Positions 9,413-16,790 of a stretch of DNA of 64,000 nucleotides are shown piece by piece (positions within the stretch are counted from its first letter, which is position 1; every line of letters begins with the position of its first letter). The DNA comes from Variovorax sp. OK212 (lineage in GTDB: Bacteria > Pseudomonadota > Gammaproteobacteria > Burkholderiales > Burkholderiaceae_C): assembly GCF_900112425.1 (NCBI RefSeq), contig NZ_FOLP01000027.1, positions 19,650 through 83,649 on the forward strand. The letters run 5' to 3'. The translations under genes and the position numbers were made by a program. The notes under the pieces are model-generated. The model saw only the letters and a list, made by a program, of their open reading frames with translations. It searched no databases and was not told the origin of the DNA.

Positions 9413-9565
9413 ATGACAGGCATGCCGATCCTTTGGCGGGTTGCGATGCTCTCGGTGCTTTTCGTGATGCTGGCCGGCTGCGCGGGTGCCACCGCGCCGC
9501 CGGGTTGGCCCACCGGCGAGGCACGTCCCATTAACTCGCCTGCCGGCGCGAAGGCCACGCGATGA
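9413..9565 (+). CDS. virB7: VirB7 outer-membrane core lipoprotein (50 aa)
   Basis: Lipid-anchored subunit that pairs with VirB9 in the outer-membrane core complex. Only 50 codons long and easily missed. It has a hydrophobic leader (MLSVLFVMLAGC) with lipobox LAGC, giving lipidated Cys23, and a short proline-rich mature part (APPGWPTGEARPIN). It lies 4 bp after virB6, and its TGA overlaps the virB8 ATG. Size, lipobox and position are all as expected for VirB7. Confidence 0.85.
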   Translation: MTGMPILWRVAMLSVLFVMLAGCAGATAPPGWPTGEARPINSPAGAKATR

Positions 9566-10344
9566 CTCGCAAGCAGACCTACTTCGACGCGGCGCTCGAC
9601 TGGGACACGCAGCGCCGGGACGATCTGGAGCGCCGCGCCGCTCGCAGCACGGCCGTCGCCTGGGCCTGCGCGGTTCTTTGCGGCGTGAGTGTGCTCAGCG
9701 TGAGCATCCTGTTGCCGCTCAAGCAGTTCGTGCCCGCGGTGATCCGCGTGGACAACGCCACTGGTGCCTACGATGTGCAGGCGCCGGGGGAACTGGCGCA
9801 TGTGGGTCTGGCACGCGACCAGAAAATCCTGCTGTCCGACGTGGCGCGGTACGTGCTCGCGCGCGAGGGCTTCACGCGCGGCGAAGCCGAGGCCAACTAC
9901 AGGACCGCCTACCTGATGTCCTGCGGTCCTGTTCGCGCCGAGTGGGAGAACTTTTTCAATCCTCAGACCAACGCGCAGTCGCCCGTGAAGACCATGAGCG
10001 CGACCGATTCGGAGCGCGCCGAAATCCTGAACGTGACCTTTCTGCCGACCGACAGAGACGACCTGCGTGTCGCGCAGGTGCGTTTCGACAAGACGGTCAG
10101 CCGCGGTGTGGCGGCGCCGGTACGCACGCGGTACATCGCCACGCTGACGGTGCAGTATGACGCCGGCAACATTCCAGGGCAGATCAAGGATCTGCATGTC
10201 AACGCCTTCGGCTTTTGCGCGCTGAACTACCGGCGCGACCAGGAAGGCGCGGCACAGGTGCTGGCTTCGAGCGGCACTTCGGGCACGCCGCGGGACGCTG
10301 TCGTTGAGCCCGTGGCGTCGGTGCGGCCGGCGGGGCCGCGATGA
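9562..10344 (+). CDS. virB8: VirB8 inner-membrane scaffold
   Basis: A bitopic protein with a short cytoplasmic N-terminus. Its single membrane helix lies at about residues 35-53 (VAWACAVLCGVSVLSVSILLP), followed by a periplasmic NTF2-like domain containing RYVLAREGFTRGEAEANYRTAYLMS. Family length is 220-260 aa; this one is 260. Start and stop both overlap neighbours by four bases, so virB7-8-9 is a coupled block. Confidence 0.9.
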   Translation: MTRKQTYFDAALDWDTQRRDDLERRAARSTAVAWACAVLCGVSVLSVSILLPLKQFVPAVIRVDNATGAYDVQAPGELAHVGLARDQKILLSDVARYVLAREGFTRGEAEANYRTAYLMSCGPVRAEWENFFNPQTNAQSPVKTMSATDSERAEILNVTFLPTDRDDLRVAQVRFDKTVSRGVAAPVRTRYIATLTVQYDAGNIPGQIKDLHVNAFGFCALNYRRDQEGAAQVLASSGTSGTPRDAVVEPVASVRPAGPR

Positions 10345-11153
10345 ACCGTCTCTTGTGTGCGTCGCTGCTCGTGGGGGCTGCGCTGGGCTGGCAGGGTGCG
10401 CGCGCGGAGATCGGTACGCGACCCTCCGCGCGTGATCCGCGAATCCAGACGGTGCGGCTCGCGGGCGACGACGTGGTGCGCATCTTCGCTGCCGAAGGCG
10501 TGGCGACGACCATCGAGCTGGCCCCCGGCGAGCAGATCACGAACTTCGCCATGGGCGACCGTGATGCGTGGCACGCCGCGGTCAACGGCAATCTCTTCCT
10601 GATCAAGCCCAAGGACGTCAGGGCCGACACGAACCTGACGCTGTTCACCCTTCGGCGCTCCTACCTCTTCGTTTTGCGCACCACCGGGCGTGGCGCCCGG
10701 AACGTGGCCTACTGGGTTCGCGTAGTGCATCCGGAAGAGGCAACCGGGGGTGGCGGTGACCGGGCGCAGGCCGAACGCGCGCAGGTGAGGCAGGACCTGG
10801 CCGGCGCCGCGTCCGATGGCACCCGCAATGATGACTACTGGATCGTGGGTTCGGCCGACTTGCAGCCGCTCGCGATGCACGACAACGGCCGCCAGACCTT
10901 CATGCGCTTCTCGGCGGCGAACGCGATGCCCGCCGCGTTCGTGGTCGAGCCCGATGGCAGCGAAAGCCTGGTGGATTTCCATGTCGAGGGCGACACGCTG
11001 GTGCTGCATCGCGTCGTGGAGCGCATCCTGTTGCGCCGGGGCAACCAGGTGGCCGGGATCACCAACCGATCGCCGAGGCACCCGATCGAGCCGATGTCCA
11101 GCGGCACCGCGAGCGGCAAGGTCCAGCGTGTGATCAAGGCGACAGGGGGCTGA
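10341..11153 (+). CDS. virB9: VirB9 outer-membrane core protein
   Basis: Periplasmic/outer-membrane subunit of the core complex. Signal peptide at residues 1-22 (LLVGAALGWQGARA). The N-terminal beta domain includes VEP/CagX-type text (GDDVVRIFAAEGVATTIELA, then GDRDAWHAAVNGNLFLIKPK). The C-terminal half has NDDYWIVG and RQTFMRFSAANAMPAAFVV, typical of VirB9 C-domains that contact VirB7 and VirB10. It begins four bases inside virB8. Confidence 0.92.
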   Translation: MNRLLCASLLVGAALGWQGARAEIGTRPSARDPRIQTVRLAGDDVVRIFAAEGVATTIELAPGEQITNFAMGDRDAWHAAVNGNLFLIKPKDVRADTNLTLFTLRRSYLFVLRTTGRGARNVAYWVRVVHPEEATGGGGDRAQAERAQVRQDLAGAASDGTRNDDYWIVGSADLQPLAMHDNGRQTFMRFSAANAMPAAFVVEPDGSESLVDFHVEGDTLVLHRVVERILLRRGNQVAGITNRSPRHPIEPMSSGTASGKVQRVIKATGG

Positions 11154-11157
11154 GGGC

Positions 11158-12405
11158 ATGTTTGAACGCAAGCACGAACAACCCGTCGCGGAGGAGGAGC
11201 GGGACGGCATCGCCGAGCCGGCGCGCGGCAACGCCCCGGGCCAGAAACTGATCTTGGTGGGGACGGCGTGCCTGGCCGCGCTTTTGATCCTTTTTGGCAT
11301 CATGAGCCGCAACAACTTCTTCGGATGGTTCGGTGCACCCCGAGCCGGCCGCGGGGAAGTGGCAGTGGATGCGCGGCCGGTCGGTGTTCCGGAAGTCCCC
11401 GTGCCCCTGTCGCTGGCCGGACCGGCGGGCCAGTCGCCGTCGTATGTCGAGTGTCCGGATGGCGTGCGCTTGCCACTGGGGCTCGAGTGCCCGGCACCCC
11501 CTGTTGCTCCTGCGCCGTCGGGCGCCGCGTCCAGCGGCGAATCGCTGGCGCAGCGGGTGCGCGAGCGACGGCTCAAGGGCTCCATTACGCCGGGTGTCGG
11601 GGTCAGCGATGGCGCGGGTGCCACCATGGCGACGCGCACTGCAGCAGGGGACGCGCGCAGTACGCCGGCCCTTGCCGGCACGCTCGACGCGAGTGCCGGC
11701 GGCGCGGCGGTGCTGGGTCGTTCGCTCTCCGCCGCGGCCACCCCGGGGGCCAGCGCCACGCTGATCGCGAACCCGACGCTCACGCTGGGCAAGGGGTCTC
11801 TGCCCGATTGCACCTTGCTCACCGCGGTTCTCAGCGACCAGCCCGGCTTCCTCAAGTGCGTGCTGAGCGCGCCGGTGTATTCAATGGATGGCAAGGTCAT
11901 CCTGATGGAGGCAGGTACCACGCTCGAAGGCGAGTACGCCCCGGGTGTGCAGGCTGGCCAGAGCACGATCTTCACGCTCTGGACGCGCGCGGTGACACCG
12001 CACTTTGTCGCGGTGCCGCTGAACTCCCCGGGCACCGACGCACTCGGGCGCTCGGGCACGCCTGGCCACATCGACAACAAGTGGTTCGAGCGCTTTGCGG
12101 GGGCGGTGTTCTTCTCGCTGTTCGAGGACGCCAAGCAGATCGCGATGGCCCGCGATGAGGCGCGCGCAGCGCAGCGCGCCAGCAGCCGTACGGGGGACAC
12201 CTTCAACATCGGCACGCAGGGCACGCTTTCGCGACTGGGCAACACCGACAGCACGACCCAGTCGGTCGTGCAGGAGATGCTGCGCCAAGGCAGCGCGGTG
12301 CGGCCGAGCCTGACCAAGAACCAGGGCGAGGTGATCAAGATCTACGTTGCGCGTGATGTGGATTTTTCCGACGTGTACGAACTGCGCCCGGCGCGCGCAC
12401 CATGA
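11158..12405 (+). CDS. virB10: VirB10 energy-sensing core protein
   Basis: Spans both membranes and couples ATP energy to channel gating. The 415-aa protein has a short cytoplasmic start, one membrane helix at about residues 28-48 (LILVGTACLAALLILFGIM) and a proline/alanine-rich periplasmic linker. The conserved C-terminal barrel domain (about 210-410) contains LPDCTLLTAVLSDQPGF, GTTLEGEYAPG and the alpha-helical antenna region. The stop overlaps the virB11 start. Confidence 0.92.
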   Translation: MFERKHEQPVAEEERDGIAEPARGNAPGQKLILVGTACLAALLILFGIMSRNNFFGWFGAPRAGRGEVAVDARPVGVPEVPVPLSLAGPAGQSPSYVECPDGVRLPLGLECPAPPVAPAPSGAASSGESLAQRVRERRLKGSITPGVGVSDGAGATMATRTAAGDARSTPALAGTLDASAGGAAVLGRSLSAAATPGASATLIANPTLTLGKGSLPDCTLLTAVLSDQPGFLKCVLSAPVYSMDGKVILMEAGTTLEGEYAPGVQAGQSTIFTLWTRAVTPHFVAVPLNSPGTDALGRSGTPGHIDNKWFERFAGAVFFSLFEDAKQIAMARDEARAAQRASSRTGDTFNIGTQGTLSRLGNTDSTTQSVVQEMLRQGSAVRPSLTKNQGEVIKIYVARDVDFSDVYELRPARAP

Positions 12406-13472
12406 GCGAGACCGATCGCTATCTGTCGGTGCTCGTTCACCTGCGTGTCCTGGACGAATGGCTCCAGGCCACTGACGTCAACGAGGTCGCTGTCAACGCG
12501 CCCGGCGTGGTGCAGTTGTGGCGCGGCGGGGTATGGGAGGCGGTCGAGGCACCTGCGGTCTCGTTCGACTATCTGCAAACGCTCGGCAGCTTCCTGGCCA
12601 ACATCTCCCGCAAGCCCTTCGACGAGGCGCATCCGGTGCTGTCCGCGCACCTGCCTGGCGGCGAGCGCGTGGAGATGACGATGCCGCCGACGGCCGCGCG
12701 CGGCATGATCTATCTGAACCTGCGCAAGCACACGAGCCAGCCGTTCGCACTCGCCCAGTTCTCCGAGCAGGGCTATTTCACGCAGACGCGGCATGTCTTC
12801 GCGCCGGCGCTGGGCGAGGAGGAGCGCATGCGGCTCGGCTCGGTGCTCGAGCCTGTGCAGCGCGAACGCTGGGCGCTCGCGTGCGCGGGAGACTGGCCGG
12901 CCTTCCTGGCCCACGCGGTGCGCGGGCGGGAGAACATCCTTGTGTCGGGCGCCACGGGCAGCGGCAAGACATCGTTCATCCGCGCGCTCATCGAACTCAT
13001 CCCGAATTGGGAGCGGATCCTCACGGTCGAGGACACACCGGAGATGCCGCTGCACAACCACCCGAATTCGCAGGCACTGTTTTACCGCCGCGAGAGCCAG
13101 GGTGGGGAGCGCATGGTTGGGGCGAGCGCAAAGGAGGTGTTGCAGGCGGTCATGCGCAAGACACCGCACCGCGTGATGCTCGCCGAGCTGCGCGGCGACG
13201 AAACCTTCTACTACGTGCAGAACGTGCTCAACTCCGGCCACCCCGGCGGCATCACCACCGTCCACGCGAATTCACCGCGCGAGGCGTTCCTGCGGGTGGC
13301 CCTGCTCATCAAGGCGTCGGATGAAGGCCGAAGCCTCAGCCTCGAGGACATCCTGCGCCTGCTGCATATGCTGGTGCACGTCGTGGTGCAGATCGTGTTT
13401 GACCCGGCTGCCGGGCGGCATGTGCCTGCGGTTTACTACGACCCAATGCATGCGATGGCCTCGCTGCGGTGA
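12402..13472 (+). CDS. virB11: VirB11 traffic ATPase
   Basis: A hexameric AAA+ ATPase at the channel base. The 356-aa protein contains Walker A GATGSGKTSF (about residue 184), an Asp box ILTVEDTPEM, a Walker-B-like VMLAELRGDE and the His box SGHPGGITTVHAN, all diagnostic of the VirB11/PulE superfamily. It starts four bases inside virB10 and is the last gene of the operon. A strong hairpin follows 35 bp after the stop. Confidence 0.93.
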   Translation: MSETDRYLSVLVHLRVLDEWLQATDVNEVAVNAPGVVQLWRGGVWEAVEAPAVSFDYLQTLGSFLANISRKPFDEAHPVLSAHLPGGERVEMTMPPTAARGMIYLNLRKHTSQPFALAQFSEQGYFTQTRHVFAPALGEEERMRLGSVLEPVQRERWALACAGDWPAFLAHAVRGRENILVSGATGSGKTSFIRALIELIPNWERILTVEDTPEMPLHNHPNSQALFYRRESQGGERMVGASAKEVLQAVMRKTPHRVMLAELRGDETFYYVQNVLNSGHPGGITTVHANSPREAFLRVALLIKASDEGRSLSLEDILRLLHMLVHVVVQIVFDPAAGRHVPAVYYDPMHAMASLR

Positions 13473-13507
13473 CATGTCCGAGCGTCGAGCAGTGGGCGCG
13501 AACTGGC

Positions 13508-13535
13508 TTCGAACGGTGCCCACTCGCCGTTCGAA
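13508..13535. terminator. Perfect 9-bp inverted repeat after virB11
   Basis: TTCGAACGG (13508-13516) and CCGTTCGAA (13527-13535) flank a 10-base loop, 36 bp past the virB11 stop. No T-tract follows, so this is a stabilising 3' hairpin or atypical terminator rather than a classical rho-independent one. A direct repeat GTGGGCGC flanks it on both sides. Confidence 0.45.
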
Positions 13536-13799
13536 CACTTCGCGCATTGTGGGCGCCAAGACCAACGTCGGGCGAAGGGCTGCATTGGCTCCCGCCGGAC
13601 ATGCGGTCGCGATGGGTACTGAAGACGGGCAAGGAAAGCACTTTCCATCACGATGGCAGCCGCAGTCCGTTTGATCGAAGACGCGAGGAGTAACACGCTG
13701 TCCGCAGAGCGATCAAGGCGGAGTCCGGTGTTCAGCATACCGCCCCGAAACGACCTGTACGCACATGCGATGCGCCGCCGGCAACGGCCAGAACTGAAT

Positions 13800-14104
13800 T
13801 GCCACTACGTCTCTAGGAAGCTTCGGCGAGCGTTTCCAGTCGATGGACCTGGCGACTGAGGGCGGGATGCGGAGCACGCGGCATTTCTCACCTGATGTCC
13901 GGGGTTGCATAGTGCGGCAGAACCTGAACGTGCTGGTGGGGTGCCGTTCCTTGCAGTAGTCCAGGACGGAAAGCCCGGAGCCATCGGAAAAGAAGAGGTC
14001 GAACACTGCCAGTTGCCATACGTTGCGATGGGCATCAAGCATCGTCTTTGCTTCAGCAACGATTCCGCCATGGCGCCCACGTTGTCGCCGGCCAGAGCGC
14101 ACAA
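13800..14104 (-). pseudogene. Response-regulator receiver remnant (frameshifted)
   Basis: On the minus strand a receiver-domain stretch is readable: AEAKTMLDAHRNVWQLAVFD, then LFFSDGSGLSVLDYCKERHP. The D in VFDLFF is where the phosphoacceptor would sit. After about 13925 the frame must change to continue the homology (CRVLRIPPSVARSIDWKRSP). The N-terminal 30 residues and any output domain are absent. Flanked by other gene scraps. Confidence 0.5.
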
Positions 14105-14487
14105 GGCCGGGATCAGACGGTTCGGATCGTTTGACTGTCTTCTACGAGAACGGTGGTAAGAGGCATGAAGACGGAACGGGTCAACCGATCAACGCGTGTC
14201 GAGCCTCTCTGTTGTGATGTGATTGACGCTGGCTTGAACGTCGGATCTACGCTGTTTCAGCGTCTCGCTTGTAGTCGCACGCCGCTTCCGCGACGCGATG
14301 AAAAACTCAGTGTTTGTCAGCGGCAGGCAAAGCCAGGTTGCTGCGGCTCTAGAGGCAGCTGAAGCTGGCTTGAAAGTCCGCCACATCGTGCATAGCCAAG
14401 CAGGGAGGCTCAGCGATGTGGCCGAGTCGTTGAAGCCAAGTGCCAGGGTGGCGCTCCAAGCGGATCTGCTCCGAAAGGAAGTGACAG
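14105..14487. other. No recognisable gene
   Basis: A plus-strand frame opens at 14298 (MKNSVFVSGRQSQVAAALEA) and runs into the H-NS gene in another phase. It has no recognisable domain and no convincing ribosome binding site. I see no RNA gene or IS end here. Confidence 0.4.
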
Positions 14488-14745
14488 ATGTCGTCCGTCC
14501 CACGGATCAAGGAAGCCATTGCAGCCTATGGCATCACGCCGCAATTGCTTCATGACAAGCGCGCTGCGGTGCCCACCCAATCGGCAAAGTCGGGCAAGGC
14601 GCGCACGGCACAAATTCGGCGCAGCGCTGGCGCTGCCTACAGCGACGGCAGCGGAAATGTCTGGGGTGGGTGCGGACCCCGTCCGCGCTGGCTGCGCGAC
14701 GCACTGGCTGGCGGTACACCGCTGGACGATTTTCGTTCGCGCTGA
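14488..14745 (+). CDS. Short H-NS-family DNA-binding protein
   Basis: An 85-aa protein ending in the H-NS DNA-binding domain: AAYSDGSGNVWGGCGPRPRW, followed by LRDALAGGTPLDDF. Its N-terminus IKEAIAAYGITPQLL is the linker found in Burkholderiales H-NS proteins, so the usual dimerisation helices are almost completely missing. AGGAAG about 10 bp upstream supports the ATG at 14488. The core normally reads W-x-G-R-G-x-x-P; here the first R is a Cys, which may weaken minor-groove binding. It could act as a dominant-negative partner of full-length H-NS, or be a decaying copy. Confidence 0.7.
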   Translation: MSSVPRIKEAIAAYGITPQLLHDKRAAVPTQSAKSGKARTAQIRRSAGAAYSDGSGNVWGGCGPRPRWLRDALAGGTPLDDFRSR

Positions 14746-15640
14746 GCGTTGTCGTCCGATGGGCCTGGACGGCCGGATGGCTTGGCTGGAGCGGCTGCAA
14801 GTCGGTGGTTGATTATTCCGATGGTGGCGGTCGTTGAGTTTTCGCTTTCGTCCAAGGGGAAGAGGGCGCGCGTGATTCGGCCGCCCTGGGTCTTGATCAT
14901 CGGCAGATGGCGCCCCGATCGCCGCTCTTCTGAAACCCCTCGGGCTCCAGCGACAGAAGTGTTCTACGCAGGGCAGGGCAGGGCAGTTGAGACGATACGC
15001 CGGCCTCAGCCCCGCCCTCCCGGTGAGCGACGCGCTACAAGCGCAACAACAAATACACTAACGGCACGCGGAAGTCGTCCCAAGACGGAATCCGCACATA
15101 AACACGAATTTCTTGCCGTTAGTGTATTTAGTAGCGTAGGTCTTCCCATTGCAGAGCGCCACAGGGTGTTGAACGTCATCCCGACATCGGTTCCCGCGGG
15201 AATTGCACATGGCTGCATTCCGGAGAATTGAACCAGCCCCGCGCCGAGGGCTGCATTCAACGAGGCCTCCAGACAGCCGTGCCCGGCAAGTCGGGCTTGG
15301 TCAAGGCGCCGAGGCCGTGTTCCAGGGCTTGATCGAGCGCACGCCCTCGGCCTGAAGCGCGCGGTCGACCACTGAAGGGAAGGGCGGCGGGCGCCCCCAA
15401 GCCCGCACTTCTCGGGAGTCTTTCCAGCGTCGCCATGACCTTGCGCGAGTTCGGCGCTCGCTGGGACCACACGGACAAGGTGTACTTCTTTGCGAGCTGG
15501 GCGTTGCTCGAAGCCGCACTCCAGCATCTGGTCGACAAGCGCGTCTGAGGCCGATGCTGCCTGCCCCCAGCGGGCTCAGCAAGGTTCAGCGAGGTTCAGC
15601 AAGGCCACTCGCATCGCGTTGCATGCTCATGGCCCGGCGC
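14746..15640. other. Gene-poor stretch containing a palindromic element
   Basis: Several frames are open on both strands but none shows a recognisable domain. The only clear structure is the 79-bp palindromic element at 15051-15129. Short tandem GGGCA repeats occur near 14970-14986. Confidence 0.4.
15051..15129. repeat. 79-bp element bounded by perfect 16-bp inverted repeats
   Basis: The left arm AAATACACTAACGGCA (15051-15066) and right arm TGCCGTTAGTGTATTT (15114-15129) are perfect reverse complements. Inside lies a smaller hairpin (GCGGA at about 15068, TCCGC at about 15091, with a CGTC/GACG stem near the loop). The AT-rich outer arms contrast with the GC-rich surroundings. It could be a miniature transposable element, a recombination site or a folded RNA; an integron attC is not supported because the outer core does not match GTTRRRY. 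Confidence 0.6.
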
Positions 15641-16096
15641 TCACAGCTTGCCCTGCGCGAGCAGCTCACGCGTGCGCTTCAGCGTCGACAGCAGGGCGCT
15701 TTTGTAGCCCTTGTCCGCACTGTCGAACTGCGCCTGCTCGGCCTGTTCCTCGGGGCCGCCAGGTTCCTTGCCGCGCAGGCCGATGTAGCAATAGAACCGA
15801 AGCTGCAGCTCGCCGGCCGCATCCTCGAACAGCTCGTTGACGATCGCGCTTTCGCGCGGACCGGTCGCCTGGAAGAAGGTGACCTTGCGCCGAGGCTCGA
15901 GCGTGATGATTTCGCGCAGCTCGGCTGCCGGCAATCGTGGCTTCGCGCACGAAGTGGGTGGTGCTCTTCAGCAGCGGGGACCTTCTCAACGATGCGACAC
16001 GTGAAGTGGTCGGAACTGCCCAGTGGGCGCCACGCTCGCCGCGCTGACTCTTTCTTTCGGATCGTCGGCACCACGCGAGCATTCGCCCGCCGAGCC
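15641..16096 (-). pseudogene. AtaL/DUF1857-like SRPBCC gene, frameshifted and cut by IS66
   Basis: The C-terminal 97 residues are intact in one frame: AELREIITLEPRRKVTFFQA, ESAIVNELFEDAAGELQLRF, and a terminal YKSALLSTLKRTRELLAQ. This pattern matches DUF1857 polyketide-cyclase-like proteins. Moving 5', homology continues only by switching frame twice (LLKSTTHFVREATIAG, then HFTCRIVEKVP). The 5' end is lost at the IS66 terminus at 16097. No function remains likely. Confidence 0.6.
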
Positions 16097-16148
16097 GTGA
16101 GCGTCCAGTCCGACCATCTTGAAAGCTGGCTCGGAGCATAGGAGCCTC

Positions 16149-16175
16149 GTGTCCACCTCAACTCTTGGTGGACAC
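16149..16175 (+). promoter_or_regulatory. Hairpin directly abutting the tnpA start codon
   Basis: GTGTCCACC (16149-16157) and GGTGGACAC (16167-16175) form a perfect 9-bp stem with a 9-base loop that ends on the base before the proposed GTG start at 16176. It would cover the ribosome-binding region and so could limit translation. Confidence 0.5.
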
Positions 16176-16487
16176 GTGAACACTATCTCTGCTCCACAAG
16201 CCGGCAGTGGCCGGCGGCGTCGCGTGCACAGTGACGAGTTCAAGGCCGGTGCGGTGGCGGCCTGCGCGCAGCCTGGCATGTCGATGGCCGCAGTGGCAAT
16301 GGCCCACGGCATCAACGCCAACCTGCTGCGGCGATGGGTGCACGAGGCCGAGATGAAGCCAGGAAGCGAGGTCGTGCGCGCAAACGTCGTGGATGGAGCC
16401 AAGGCGCAAGAGCCCAAGACCGTCTTCGTGCCGGTCAGCTTGCCGGCACCGACTGTGGGTCACTTCCGGATGGAAATCAACAGATGA
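16176..16487 (+). CDS. tnpA: IS66-family accessory transposition protein TnpA (OrfA)
   Basis: A 103-aa HTH protein of the IS66 transposition machinery. The signature is GRRRRVHSDEFKAGAVAACA followed by MAAVAMAHGINANLLRRWV, a recognition helix shared by IS66 OrfA proteins. I place the start at GTG 16176 (NTISAPQAGSG...); TTG 16119 and GTG 16149 are in frame but lie inside the terminal repeat or the hairpin. The gene is complete but useless alone, because tnpB and tnpC are absent downstream. Confidence 0.75.
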   Translation: MNTISAPQAGSGRRRRVHSDEFKAGAVAACAQPGMSMAAVAMAHGINANLLRRWVHEAEMKPGSEVVRANVVDGAKAQEPKTVFVPVSLPAPTVGHFRMEINR

Positions 16488-16551
16488 ATGTCCGGTTCAG
16501 GCCTCCAAGCGTCATGGCAGCTCGAACGCGTAAGGCCGCCGCCATTTAGAA

Positions 16552-16690
16552 CATGGCGGGAACGCTGGCGCGAGAGCCAAGGGAGATCTTCAGCGGCTTC
16601 TTCAGGTCGTCGCTTTCGAAGCCGGCGAGCGCCGCCACCTCGTCCAGATTAATACCGGCCTTTTGCAGGCCGTCGAGCATATTGAAGGAA
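16552..16690 (-). pseudogene. C-terminal scrap of an unidentified gene
   Basis: The minus strand reads MLDGLQKAGINLDEVAALAG, then FESDDLKKPLKISLGSRAS and VPAMF before a TAA. It is a natural-looking C-terminus with no start context, so a truncated gene remains between IS66 debris and the autotransporter. I do not recognise the family. Confidence 0.35.
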
Positions 16691-16790
16691 GGCGGGCCAG
16701 CATCACGCAATGGGTCGAAGGGCCAGTTGCTTGCGGACCGATCATTGGCGCCCTTTGCCCGACCCTGTCATCAAACGCCGTACCTGCGTC

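Larger units (their letters stand above)
16097..16500 (+). mobile_element. Left end of an IS66-family element (truncated)
   Basis: Begins with terminal repeat GTGAGCGTCCAG...CATCTTGA (16097-16122), the mirror image of ends at 27573-27598 and 45943-45968. Only tnpA follows; tnpB and tnpC are gone. The element breaks off right at the tnpA stop, where the string AATGTCCGGTT begins (also seen at two other breakpoints). Confidence 0.75.

Noticed and set aside
8413..10197. Long minus-strand open frame over virB6-virB8
   Set aside because: Antisense shadow; the plus strand encodes three recognisable overlapping T4SS proteins.
10227..12338. 703-codon minus-strand open frame over virB9-virB10
   Set aside because: Antisense shadow of well-recognised VirB9 and VirB10.
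15051..15129. Integron attC site
   Set aside because: The outer arms do not match the RYYYAAC/GTTRRRY core, and no gene cassette or integrase is nearby.
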